Shown one piece after another: positions 1 through 7,433 of a DNA stretch of 64,000 bases (within the stretch, counting starts at the first letter, position 1; each line of letters opens with the position of its first letter). The DNA lies in the NCBI RefSeq assembly GCF_007474535.1, contig NZ_VKNW01000003.1:186001-250000 (forward strand). Reading direction: 5' to 3'. A program made the translations under genes and the position numbers. Under the pieces are notes generated by a model. That model was not told the origin of the DNA. It saw nothing but the letters and a program-made list of their open reading frames with translations, and searched no databases. Origin of the DNA: Chryseobacterium echinoideorum. GTDB lineage: Bacteria > Bacteroidota > Bacteroidia > Flavobacteriales > Weeksellaceae.

Positions 1-998
1 AAATGTTTTTCTTCTACGCCTTTTGCCAGATGAAAATGTGTTGCTTTTCTGTTCCCAATGGTGATTGTTCCTGTTTTGTCTAGCAAAAGAACATCCACAT
101 CTCCTGCTGTCTCTACAGCTTTACCGCTTTTGGTAATGACGTTGGCACGCAAAGCTCTATCCATTCCTGCAATTCCGATAGCGGATAGCAAACCGCCAAT
201 CGTCGTTGGAATCAAACAAACAAAAAGGGAAATAAATGCTGCAATGGTAATTGGCGTATGAGCGTAATCACCAAAAGGTTTCAAAGTGACGGTCACAATG
301 ATAAAAACCAAAGTAAAACCTGCCAAAAGAATAGTCAAAGCAATTTCGTTGGGTGTTTTTTGTCTGGAAGCGCCTTCTACCAGAGCAATCATTTTATCTA
401 AGAAACTTTCGCCCGGCTCTGTGGTTACTCTAACTTTGATAAAATCCGACAAAACTTTAGTTCCGCCTGTTACACTACTCTTGTCACCACCAGCTTCACG
501 AATTACGGGAGCGCTTTCGCCGGTAATCGCACTTTCATCAATCGTAGCTAAACCTTCAATAATTTCGCCATCTGTTGGGATAATGTCTCCCGGTTCGCAG
601 ATGAAAATATCACCTTTTCTGAGTTGGCTGGATGTGATAAGTGAAAAATCAGAAGTATTCACACCATTACTTTTTTTTGCAGGCGTTTCTTCTCTCGTTT
701 TTCTTAAAGAATCTGCCTGCGCTTTCCCTCTGGCTTCCGCAATGGCTTCCGCAAAATTGGCAAATAATAAAGTGAGAAAAAGAATCAATGTTACGGCAAG
801 ATTATACACCAAACTTCCTTGGTTTTGTTCTCCCAACACAATCCAGACGCAAACACCTGCCATTACCAAGGTGCCAACCCAAACCATAAACATCACAGGA
901 TTATGGAACATCTTGGCAGGATTCAGTTTTATAAAAGATTGTTTCAAGGCTTCATTCATCAGCTCAGGTTGAAACAAATTGTTGTTTTTTTCTTTCAT
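1..998 (-). CDS. kdpB: KdpB, K+-transporting P-type ATPase catalytic subunit (C-terminal part outside the window)
   Basis: Catalytic subunit of the KdpFABC potassium pump in the inner membrane: ATP hydrolysis at KdpB drives K+ uptake through KdpA. The gene runs off the left edge, so only about the first 332 residues are seen. Visible are N-terminal membrane segments (about residues 30-75), the actuator TGES motif (DESAITGESAP) and the phosphorylation motif LLLDKTGTIT, with the acceptor Asp at residue 307. The start is the ATG at 998, in the reading MKEKNNNLFQPEL. It lies 11 bases after the kdpA stop, so the two genes are surely co-transcribed. Family assignment is certain; completeness cannot be judged. 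Confidence 0.96.
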   Translation of the reverse strand, partial: MKEKNNNLFQPELMNEALKQSFIKLNPAKMFHNPVMFMVWVGTLVMAGVCVWIVLGEQNQGSLVYNLAVTLILFLTLLFANFAEAIAEARGKAQADSLRKTREETPAKKSNGVNTSDFSLITSSQLRKGDIFICEPGDIIPTDGEIIEGLATIDESAITGESAPVIREAGGDKSSVTGGTKVLSDFIKVRVTTEPGESFLDKMIALVEGASRQKTPNEIALTILLAGFTLVFIIVTVTLKPFGDYAHTPITIAAFISLFVCLIPTTIGGLLSAIGIAGMDRALRANVITKSGKAVETAGDVDVLLLDKTGTITIGNRKATHFHLAKGVEEKH

Positions 999-1009
999 TA
1001 TGAATAAAA

Positions 1010-2707
1010 TTAAAGTGAAAAATATTCTGCAATAGGACCTAAAGCCAAAGCTGGGAAAAATGAAAGTGCTGCTACAATGACAATCACTGCAAAAATCATC
1101 AGTCCAAAAGTAGAAGTATCGGTTTTTAAAGTTCCTGCACTTTCCGGGATGTATTTTTTAGCTGCCAAACTTCCTGCAATAGCAACCGGACCTATAATTG
1201 GTAAATATCTCGCCATCAGCATCACGATTCCGCAAGCGATATTCCAAAACGGCGTATTATCTCCCAACCCTTCAAAACCACTTCCGTTATTGGCACTGGA
1301 TGAGGTGAATTCGTATAACATTTCGCTAAATCCGTGGAAGCCCGGATTATTGAGCCAACTGGCATAAGTTTGAGGATCATTGGTGTAAGTATAACTCGCA
1401 ATAGCTGTTCCTGCAAGAATCAGGAAGGGATGAAGCAATGCAATCATCATCGCAATTTTCATTTCTTTGGCTTCTATTTTCTTTCCTAGAAATTCAGGTG
1501 TTCTGCCGACCATCAATCCGCTGATAAAAACCGCCAGAATGATGAAGATGTAAAAATTAAGAAATCCTACGCCAACTCCTCCGTAAAAAGCATTAACCAT
1601 CATTCCGAGCATTGCATTCATTCCTGAAAGCGGAGTGAGAGAATCGTGCATTGAATTGACTGATCCGTTGCTGGTAACGGTAGTATTAATTGCCCAATAC
1701 GCTGAAGCTGCAGATCCAAAACGGACTTCCTTTCCTTCCATACTTCCCATTGTCTGAGAAATATTCATTTTTGATATTCCGGGATTTCCGTTCATTTCGT
1801 TGAAAACTGTCGGGGTTAACAATAATAAAAATCCTACGGTCATTACTCCAAAAATCGTCCATGAGAGCCTTTTTCTTCTGATCATGTGTCCCATTGCAAA
1901 AACCAATGCTATAGGAATGAGCATAATAGACACTGTTTCCACGATGTTGGTAAAATAATTGGGGTTTTCCAAAGGATGTGTAGAATTAGGACCAAAAAAA
2001 CCACCGCCATTGGTTCCTAACTGTTTGATCGCTACGAATGCGGCAACAGGACCACGGCTGACTTCTACTTTATCGCCCTGCAAATTGGTGATTGTATCTT
2101 TTCCTTCAAAGGTCATCTGTACACCGTTCAATGCCAGTAATGAAGCCACCAAAATAGCAATCGGCAATAAAATTCTTGTGCAGCTTCTCACGAAGAAGAA
2201 ATAAAAATTGCCCATTTTATCAGTGGTTTTTTCCTTCATCGCCATAAAAACTACTGCTGCAATGGCAATTCCGCAACCTGCGCTAATAAACTGCCACAAC
2301 ATTAGGGTTAGTTGTCCCAGATAGGATAAAGCTGATTCACCGGAATAATGCTGCAGATTAGTGTTGGTCACAAAGCTTACAGCGGTATTAAAAGCGAGAT
2401 CACTACTCATTGAGGGATTGCTGTCAGGATTCAAAGGAAGCCAGCTCATATTGGTTAATACAAATATTGCGGTAAGTAACCAGACTAAATTGATGGTTAA
2501 CAAAGCAACCAAATGCTGTTTCCAATTCATTTCTTTTTCCGGATCAATGCCTGAAAGCTTATAAAAAAGCTTATCAACAGGATTTAAAATTTTATCCAGC
2601 CAAGTTTTTTCATTGGTGAATATTTTGCCGATGTATTTTCCTAACGGAATCGCCAGAGAAATGGTGATGGCAAACATCAGGATAATTCCTAAAATTTCTG
2701 TATTCAT
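1010..2707 (-). CDS. kdpA: KdpA, K+-binding and translocating subunit
   Basis: Potassium channel-like subunit of KdpFABC, related to the Trk/Ktr/KcsA superfamily. At 565 aa it has the usual family length and about ten membrane segments. The four selectivity-filter regions are recognisable: TNTNLQHYSGE (about residue 114), GTNGGGFFGPNS (about 230), the TVTSNGSVNSMHDS region, and SSSANNGSGFEGL (about 468). The C-terminal MVGRTPEFLGKKIEAKEM stretch is also typical. It sits between kdpF and kdpB in the standard order F-A-B. No sign of damage. Confidence 0.97.
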   Translation of the reverse strand: MNTEILGIILMFAITISLAIPLGKYIGKIFTNEKTWLDKILNPVDKLFYKLSGIDPEKEMNWKQHLVALLTINLVWLLTAIFVLTNMSWLPLNPDSNPSMSSDLAFNTAVSFVTNTNLQHYSGESALSYLGQLTLMLWQFISAGCGIAIAAVVFMAMKEKTTDKMGNFYFFFVRSCTRILLPIAILVASLLALNGVQMTFEGKDTITNLQGDKVEVSRGPVAAFVAIKQLGTNGGGFFGPNSTHPLENPNYFTNIVETVSIMLIPIALVFAMGHMIRRKRLSWTIFGVMTVGFLLLLTPTVFNEMNGNPGISKMNISQTMGSMEGKEVRFGSAASAYWAINTTVTSNGSVNSMHDSLTPLSGMNAMLGMMVNAFYGGVGVGFLNFYIFIILAVFISGLMVGRTPEFLGKKIEAKEMKIAMMIALLHPFLILAGTAIASYTYTNDPQTYASWLNNPGFHGFSEMLYEFTSSSANNGSGFEGLGDNTPFWNIACGIVMLMARYLPIIGPVAIAGSLAAKKYIPESAGTLKTDTSTFGLMIFAVIVIVAALSFFPALALGPIAEYFSL

Positions 2708-2788
2708 TTTTTTTTTGAGTTAGAGGATTAGTCAGAATTGAGAAGTAAGAGGTAAAAAGTGGCACGCTCATTCCTACTTTTCATTCTC

Positions 2789-2866
2789 TTAAAATTTTTC
2801 TGGTTTTACTAGCACATAGCACATATAGCTAAATACGGCAATGGCAATGATGAATAATGCAGTCAT
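2789..2866 (-). CDS. kdpF: KdpF, small stabilising subunit of the Kdp ATPase
   Basis: A 25-codon ORF reading MTALFIIAIAVFSYMCYVLV then KPEKF. This is one hydrophobic helix followed by the basic KPEKF tail, the usual look of KdpF, which stabilises the KdpABC complex in the membrane. The start is the ATG at 2866 and the stop TAA is at 2789-2791. It lies about 80 bases upstream of kdpA on the same strand, the expected place. The identification rests on size, hydrophobic pattern, tail motif and position. Easily missed because of its length. Confidence 0.88.
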   Translation of the reverse strand: MTALFIIAIAVFSYMCYVLVKPEKF

Positions 2867-2946
2867 ATTTTTTTTAAATATTTAATCGTTAAAAAAGATG
2901 ATAAAAAAGGAAAATTCCCGATAAGGTGATTACAAGTATCATCATT

Positions 2947-3108
2947 TTATGGATTGAATGTTCTGTAAATAATTCCAAAACAGATAATCATTCCGTAAAA
3001 TGTAATTAGCAGATTCCACGGAACAATTTTTAATTGATTTTCAGTCTCTTTTCGAGAAGATTGAGGTGTAAATTTTGTGATTTGAGGTAATGTTTTACGA
3101 TGATTCAT
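2947..3108 (-). CDS. Small single-span membrane protein at the head of the kdp operon
   Basis: A 53-codon ORF (start ATG 3108, stop TAA 2947-2949). Residues 1-30 are polar and basic (MNHRKTLPQITKF...). Residues about 31-48 form one hydrophobic helix (WNLLITFYGMIICFGIIY). It is the first gene after the sigma-54 regulator and about 80 bases upstream of kdpF, so probably the first cistron of the kdp operon. I do not recognise a family. It could be an accessory or regulatory peptide of the Kdp pump, but this is inferred from position only. Confidence 0.55.
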   Translation of the reverse strand: MNHRKTLPQITKFTPQSSRKETENQLKIVPWNLLITFYGMIICFGIIYRTFNP

Positions 3109-3120
3109 TTTTTAATTATT

Positions 3121-3163
3121 TGAATCAATTATGCCAAGATATATTCCGATTCAATTAAATCGA
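3121..3163 (-). promoter_or_regulatory. Candidate kdp promoter region: sigma-54-like element plus inverted repeat
   Basis: On the minus strand just upstream of the kdp genes, TTGGCAT (3131-3137) is followed at -12 spacing by TTCA (3121-3124). This resembles a -24/-12 promoter with a good -24 and a poor -12 element. A perfect inverted repeat CGATT-N6-AATCG lies at 3148-3163 and could bind the neighbouring activator. A competing reading is a housekeeping -7 element TATCTTGG (consensus TANNTTTG, one mismatch) in the same place. The inferred start site would be very close to the ATG at 3108, which weakens the sigma-54 reading. Confidence 0.28.
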
Positions 3164-3221
3164 ATACAATAAATTGATTTTCAATTATATATATTAAAAA
3201 AAGAGATTTAAGCAAATAAAA

Positions 3222-3243
3222 AAGCCTATCAAAATGATAGGCT
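3222..3243 (-). terminator. Terminator after the sigma-54 regulator gene
   Basis: Perfect 8-bp stem AGCCTATC / GATAGGCT with loop AAAAT. On the minus strand it is followed by a run of T. It lies 24 bases after the stop of the regulator gene and separates it from the kdp genes. Confidence 0.8.
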
Positions 3244-3266
3244 CGTTATCAGAATGATAAGCTGAT

Positions 3267-4616
3267 TTATGATATTTTGTATTCTTCAATTTTGCGGTAA
3301 AGTGTTGCAATGCCGATTTCCAGCAACCGTGCCGCTTCCGCTTTATTGCCTTTGGTGTAATTAAGAATTTTCTGAATGTGAAGTTTTTCTGCACTTGCCA
3401 TTGAGAAAGCGGATAAGATTTTACTATCGGAATCCTTAGATTCCTTATTTTGCTGAAGTTCAAATGGCAGACTGTCGACCGTCAATTCCTGACCGTCTTC
3501 CAGAATAACGCTTCGCTCTATGATATTTCTAAGTTCGCGGATGTTGCCTTTCCAGAAATGTTTTTTGAGTACATTCAGATATTCATCGGAAATGGCTGTT
3601 ATTTTTTTTCCGACTTTGGTTGCAAATTTTCTAAGGAAAAAAATTGCAAGTTCCTCAATGTCAGAAGTTATTTCCCGCAAAGACGGCAGAATGATATTAA
3701 ATATATTAATCCGGTAATACAGATCTTCCCGAAAGTTTCCGTTATCAATTTCCTTCTGCAAATCCCGGTTTGTGGCTGCAATAATCCTCACGTTGACTTT
3801 CGTTGGTTTACTGTCACCAACTTTCATAAACTCACCGGACTCTAAAACCCGCAAGAGCTTAGCCTGCAAATCCAAAGGCATTTCTCCGATCTCATCCAGG
3901 AAAACCGTTCCATTATTTGCCTCCTCGAAAATCCCTTTAGAATCTTTCATTGCACCCGTAAATGCTCCGGCTTTGTGTCCGAACAGTTCATTTTCCAGTA
4001 GTTCTTTGCCAAAAGCCGAACAGTTGACCGCTACAAAATTCTGTTTATTGCGGTTGCTGGCACTATGAATCGCCTGTGCAAAAACTTCCTTTCCGGTTCC
4101 TGTTTCGCCATTTAATAAAACGGTAGCGTCGGTAACGGCTACTTTTTTTGCAGAATCAATCGCCGATTTGATAGGAGAAGATTTCCCTATGATATTGTCA
4201 AAAGAATGCTTGTCGCCCAACTGCTTTTCCAGTTGGACAAGACGCTTGTTAAGCTTTACTTTTTCCAAAGCTTTATACACCAGTGGAATGATTTTATTGT
4301 TATCATTGCCTTTCGTGATATAATCAAAAGCCCCATTTTTTATGGACTGCACACCATCCGGGATATTCCCGAAAGCTGTCAGGAGAATCACTTCCGAAGC
4401 CGGATGATTTTCTTTGATGACTTTAGAAAACTCGACACCGCTGCCATCCGGAAGCTTCACATCGCTGATAATGACATCAATCTCTGAAACTTCAAGCCTT
4501 TTTCCGGCATTCTTCAGATCAGAAGCCTGGAACACTTCAAATCCTTCCAGAGAAATAATTCTGGAAAGCAGTGTTCTGATTTTTTCTTCGTCGTCTATGA
4601 TTAGGATTTTGTTCAA
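3267..4616 (-). CDS. Sigma-54-dependent response regulator (NtrC/AtoC type)
   Basis: Three domains in order: receiver (residues 1-120, phospho-acceptor Asp52 in IISDVKLPDG), AAA+ domain (about 145-375) and a Fis-type helix-turn-helix (about 405-445, GNKAEAARLLEIGIATLYRK). Walker A is GETGTGKE (170-177), the sigma-54 contact loop GAFTGA is intact (217-222), and Walker B reads GTVFLDEIGEM. It should therefore activate sigma-54 promoters once phosphorylated. It lies directly upstream of the kdp genes on the same strand, separated by a terminator. The classical KdpE is OmpR-type, so if this protein controls kdp it is a different regulatory solution. That link is inferred from position. Its kinase is not in the window. 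Confidence 0.95.
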   Translation of the reverse strand: MNKILIIDDEEKIRTLLSRIISLEGFEVFQASDLKNAGKRLEVSEIDVIISDVKLPDGSGVEFSKVIKENHPASEVILLTAFGNIPDGVQSIKNGAFDYITKGNDNNKIIPLVYKALEKVKLNKRLVQLEKQLGDKHSFDNIIGKSSPIKSAIDSAKKVAVTDATVLLNGETGTGKEVFAQAIHSASNRNKQNFVAVNCSAFGKELLENELFGHKAGAFTGAMKDSKGIFEEANNGTVFLDEIGEMPLDLQAKLLRVLESGEFMKVGDSKPTKVNVRIIAATNRDLQKEIDNGNFREDLYYRINIFNIILPSLREITSDIEELAIFFLRKFATKVGKKITAISDEYLNVLKKHFWKGNIRELRNIIERSVILEDGQELTVDSLPFELQQNKESKDSDSKILSAFSMASAEKLHIQKILNYTKGNKAEAARLLEIGIATLYRKIEEYKIS

Positions 4617-4636
4617 TGGATGAAAAAATTGTAATG

Positions 4637-4644
4637 CAAAGGTA
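4637..4644 (-). promoter_or_regulatory. -7 element of the regulator gene's promoter
   Basis: TACCTTTG on the minus strand matches TANNTTTG exactly and lies 20 bases upstream of the ATG at 4616. No clear TTG stands at -33, so the promoter may be weak or controlled. Confidence 0.42.
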
Positions 4645-4682
4645 GTTATTATTGTTCATCGAAATAATACTAAAACTCAACT

Positions 4683-4720
4683 TTGAGAACGGGTATCAGT
4701 AGTAAGAACTATGTTCTCAA
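4683..4720. repeat. Inverted repeat upstream of the sigma-54 regulator
   Basis: TTGAGAAC (4683-4690) and GTTCTCAA (4713-4720) form a perfect 8-bp inverted repeat around a 22-base spacer, about 40 bases upstream of the -7 element at 4637. It could be an operator or an RNA hairpin; the sequence does not decide. Confidence 0.4.
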
Positions 4721-4787
4721 TTTAGATCCAATATTTAATAATAGTGTCAAAAATATTAGTAGCTAATCTTGGAATGGACTGATGCGA

Positions 4788-4858
4788 ATAAAAAATCCCC
4801 GACAAAGTCGAGGATAAAAACTAATAACCATGAAAACTCAAATTAAACATGAGAATCT
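4788..4858 (-). ncRNA. Short terminated transcript with a 9-codon ORF (leader or small RNA)
   Basis: A consensus promoter at 4863-4893 would start a transcript near 4858. The ORF at 4821-4850 reads MFNLSFHGY and is closed by TAG. It is followed at once by a 9-bp stem (ATCCTCGAC / GTCGGGGAT, one mismatch) with a TTT loop and a T run ending near 4788. The whole unit is about 70 bases. The order promoter, tiny ORF, terminator is that of an attenuation leader or a stand-alone small RNA. The next gene downstream, the sigma-54 regulator, lies about 170 bases further and seems to have its own promoter. Confidence 0.45.
4795..4815 (-). terminator. Terminator of the 9-codon transcript
   Basis: 9-bp stem with one mismatch and a 3-base loop, GC-rich in the centre. 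On the minus strand it is followed by TTTTTTATT. Confidence 0.7.
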
Positions 4859-4862
4859 GGTG

Positions 4863-4893
4863 CAAATTTATAACAAATAGTCTACAATTCCAA
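4863..4893 (-). promoter_or_regulatory. Consensus Bacteroidota promoter
   Basis: Minus strand: TTG (4891-4893), 20 bases, then TAAATTTG (4863-4870). This is a full match to TTG-N19/20-TANNTTTG. It drives the short transcript with the 9-codon ORF. Confidence 0.62.
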
Positions 4894-5020
4894 TAGACAA
4901 TAATTTATATTTTTTTCATTATCGGTTTCATTAATTAATTTCATTTAGACCAGCAAACTTAAAAGAGTATTTATTTTATGATACTAACCTACTCGTGAAA
5001 CTAAATATAGTGAAAAGTCC

Positions 5021-5731
5021 TTATAACATTCCTTTTGTAAATATCTTAAGAAAATTGTCTTTGTAGATCTCACCGATTGGAACCTCTGCATCATGCAAGC
5101 TGATTGAATAACTGTCAAATGAGATAATATGATCGCTATTTACAATATATGACTTACTGACTCTTATGAAACCTGGCAAAGGAATTTTCTGATGGATAGT
5201 CTTAAGATTCATTGAGGCTATTATTTTCTGCGATGTGGTATGGATCAGAACATAATCTTTTAAACCTTCAATATATCGGATATCTGCAAAATTAACTTTA
5301 TAAAATCTCTTTTCAGATCTTATAATCAGAAACTCAAATGTACTTTTTTCCAGGCTGTTTTCTTTGTTATCTGACAGTAAATCGTAGTAATGCTGGGCTT
5401 TGTCAACTGTTTTTTTAAGCCGTTCATTATTAAAAGGCTTCAGAAGGTAGTCTATGGCATCCAGTTCATAACTTTCCAATGCGTATTGAGGATATGCTGT
5501 CGTGAAAATAACAAGACTGCTTTTGGGTATTTTTTCAGCAAATTCCAATCCTGTCACTTTAGGCATTTCTATATCAAGAAATACCACGTCTGTCTCACCT
5601 TCTGAAAGGAATTTTTCTGCAGCCAATGTATTTGAAAAACTTCCGATGACCTTAGGACCGGAAATTTCTTGTAACATAGACTGTAATTCTTCTCTGGCCA
5701 ATGGCTCATCATCTATTATGATACAGTTCAT
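5021..5731 (-). CDS. LytTR-family response regulator
   Basis: Cytoplasmic DNA-binding regulator of 236 aa. The receiver domain covers residues 1-120, with acidic DD near the N-terminus, acceptor Asp53 in VVFLDIEMPKVTG and Lys in LLKPF. The LytTR domain covers about 135-232 (RSEKRFYKVNFADIRYIEGL, then FIRVSKSYIVN). LytTR proteins bind pairs of 9-10 bp direct repeats about 21 bp apart. Its start overlaps the end of the kinase gene by 4 bases (ATGA), so the two are translated together. Likely targets are the 9-bp elements at 6881-6931. I give no gene symbol because many paralogues exist in this phylum. Confidence 0.93.
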   Translation of the reverse strand: MNCIIIDDEPLAREELQSMLQEISGPKVIGSFSNTLAAEKFLSEGETDVVFLDIEMPKVTGLEFAEKIPKSSLVIFTTAYPQYALESYELDAIDYLLKPFNNERLKKTVDKAQHYYDLLSDNKENSLEKSTFEFLIIRSEKRFYKVNFADIRYIEGLKDYVLIHTTSQKIIASMNLKTIHQKIPLPGFIRVSKSYIVNSDHIISFDSYSISLHDAEVPIGEIYKDNFLKIFTKGML

Positions 5732-6819
5732 ATGGGGATTTTTAATTTAACAGTATATTGATGGTTCTGCGATGATATCTCAAATTTATATTCATTATCA
5801 GCATATAAAAGCTGTAGTCTTCTGGTAATATTTTTCAGTCCCAGACCGCCATAGAGGTTTTGAATCTTCTCTTTATCTGAAGATACAGAATTGATGCAGC
5901 AAAAAAATATTTCTTTTTCGGTGATGGAAAACTGTATATTAATATTACTCTCATTTTCTGTAATATCTGCGCTGTGCTTGACCGCATTTTCTACGAATGG
6001 CATAAAGACATTGGGAGGTATTTCAACTGTTCTCAAATCTGACAATTTATCATTTGTTTGAATTGTAAAATCAAAGTGGTCTCTCCTTATTTTCTCCAGG
6101 CTTAAAAAATTGGTTATAAATTTGATTTCGGAAGTTAATCTTACTTTCTCATTGCTACTCTCATACAACTGATATCTCAGCAGATCCGATAACCGTATAA
6201 TAATATCAGTGGCTTTTGAAGGATTGTTTCTGATCAGTGCCTTTATATTATTAAGCATATTAAACAAAAAATGCGGGGTAATCTGATTTTTTAATTCGTT
6301 TAGTTCCAGATTCATTGTCAGGGTTTTTAGCTCAGACATTCTGGTACTGTCCATAATCCATCTTTGGAGAAGTTTTATGGTCGTGGTCAATAAAATGAAT
6401 AGCATAACAAAATTCATACTTCCAAAATATTCACTGATTTCAAAAGACTTGTGTAGATTATTAATGTGATAATCATTAAAAAGGTTTCCAATAATGAAAA
6501 TAAGAAAGCTAAGACCTAGGATACAGAGCATGAATACGGTCAAAAGATAGGCCATGTATTTTCCCTTGAAAAAAAATAAAGGGACAATAACATACATGTT
6601 GATGTAAATCATCATCACAAAGGTTAAAAATACCGCTAGGAACAGAAAATACCTTGAGTTTTGAGTAAATTCAGAAATAAAGTTAACATTGGCCAATAGC
6701 AAAAACAGCCACAGCAAAAGTAGAATGTGTCTGAAAAAGCGATATCGTGCATCTACTAAAAAAGTGATAATGCCACTGGTCTTATTGTACTGATAGGTTT
6801 CCATAAAAAATTTATTCAT
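5728..6819 (-). CDS. LytS-type sensor histidine kinase
   Basis: Membrane kinase, 363 aa. Four hydrophobic segments (about residues 32-52, 58-80, 90-112 and 135-152) are followed by a His_kinase domain with the acceptor His183 in NQITPHFLFNMLNNIK, and then an HATPase domain (VEIPPNVFMPFVENAVKH, GGLGLKNITRRL). It forms a pair with the LytTR regulator. No periplasmic sensor domain is visible; the signal is probably sensed in the membrane. The start is uncertain: a TATTTTTG element at 6822-6829 would put the transcript start at about the first ATG (6819), so the second ATG at 6804 (METYQYNK) may be the real one. Confidence 0.92.
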   Translation of the reverse strand: MNKFFMETYQYNKTSGIITFLVDARYRFFRHILLLLWLFLLLANVNFISEFTQNSRYFLFLAVFLTFVMMIYINMYVIVPLFFFKGKYMAYLLTVFMLCILGLSFLIFIIGNLFNDYHINNLHKSFEISEYFGSMNFVMLFILLTTTIKLLQRWIMDSTRMSELKTLTMNLELNELKNQITPHFLFNMLNNIKALIRNNPSKATDIIIRLSDLLRYQLYESSNEKVRLTSEIKFITNFLSLEKIRRDHFDFTIQTNDKLSDLRTVEIPPNVFMPFVENAVKHSADITENESNINIQFSITEKEIFFCCINSVSSDKEKIQNLYGGLGLKNITRRLQLLYADNEYKFEISSQNHQYTVKLKIPI

Positions 6820-6880
6820 TACAAAAATAGATCATTTGTAATAGTCCTTTTAAAAATTTATACAAAACAAATGTTTTAGG

Positions 6881-6931
6881 CTACCAAAAAAAATAACCGG
6901 ATTTTGGTAGAAGTTCATGGGTGTTTGGTAT
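6881..6931. promoter_or_regulatory. Candidate LytTR operator: three 9-bp elements at exact 21-bp spacing
   Basis: CTACCAAAA (6881-6889), TTTTGGTAG (6902-6910) and GTTTGGTAT (6923-6931) are separated by 12-base spacers. The first is the inverse complement of the second; the second and third are direct repeats. Two 9-bp direct repeats with a 12-base spacer is the known site layout of LytTR regulators such as AgrA. The elements lie in the divergent region between the kinase gene and the gene at 6988. Function is inferred. Confidence 0.5.
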
Positions 6932-6987
6932 AAAAAAACAAAAACGGAGATCAAAAAACCTTTCTTTTGCTGTGTAAATCATGATCT

Positions 6988-7422
6988 ATGAAGGTTGAAA
7001 GTTTTTTAAAAGTTGTAGAAGAAATAGAGGATTCTTATCTCCCGGTCGAGCACCAAGAAGAGATGATCAAAAAGATTGCAGATCTGAGCCGTTTTATACA
7101 GTCCTTTGATCCATCCATTGAGATCATCAATTGGATGCGATATAAGTTCACTATTATTAACCATTCCGGAACGAATAAAGGAATTATCTTTTGCGATCAT
7201 ACAGACCGATCTTCAGAAAGTGCATATTATTTCAATGCTAGTCTGGCTGAAATAAAAAAACTTGAGCAACTAAAAGAGCTATGGCTTGTTCTGATCATCG
7301 ACTCTGCATCTCAAGAGCTCAAATTGTTCAGAGATATTATTGAAAATAAATCACCGGATAACATCTATGATAAAATATTCAGCCTTGATTTCTTACGATC
7401 AGAGGTACAAATCATTAAATAA
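6988..7422 (+). CDS. Hypothetical protein, 144 aa
   Basis: No family recognised. The protein is soluble, without signal peptide or membrane segment. It is rich in charged residues at the N-terminus (KVESFLKVVEEIEDSYLPV) with a mixed alpha/beta pattern (YKFTIINHSG, KGIIFCDHTD, LWLVLIIDSAS). The ATG at 6988 is used because it gives the longest uninterrupted frame and follows the candidate operator region by about 55 bases. The next gene starts 12 bases after its stop, so the two form a unit divergent from the LytS/LytT pair and are the obvious candidates for its control. Clearly coding by length and codon use, but no function can be proposed. Confidence 0.72.
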   Translation: MKVESFLKVVEEIEDSYLPVEHQEEMIKKIADLSRFIQSFDPSIEIINWMRYKFTIINHSGTNKGIIFCDHTDRSSESAYYFNASLAEIKKLEQLKELWLVLIIDSASQELKLFRDIIENKSPDNIYDKIFSLDFLRSEVQIIK

Positions 7423-7433
7423 ACATTCATATT

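Larger units (their letters stand above)
4617..5020. other. 404-base intergenic region with a small transcription unit
   Basis: Between the sigma-54 regulator and the lytT-like gene, both on the minus strand. It holds, from right to left, a consensus promoter (4863-4893), a 9-codon ORF (4821-4850), an intrinsic terminator (4795-4815), an inverted repeat (4683-4720) and the -7 element of the regulator gene (4637-4644). The part from 4895 to 5020 is AT-rich and shows nothing I can name. Confidence 0.6.

Noticed and set aside
286..972. 228-codon plus-strand ORF opposite kdpB
   Set aside because: The minus strand reads as a perfect KdpB; the plus frame is its shadow and has no recognisable content.
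3194..3463. 89-codon minus-strand ORF in the regulator's 3' part
   Set aside because: Overlaps the real Fis-type helix-turn-helix in another frame.
4830..4880. 16-codon plus-strand ORF (MKTQIKHENLVQIYNK)
   Set aside because: No promoter upstream on that strand, whereas the minus strand has a complete promoter-ORF-terminator set in the same place.
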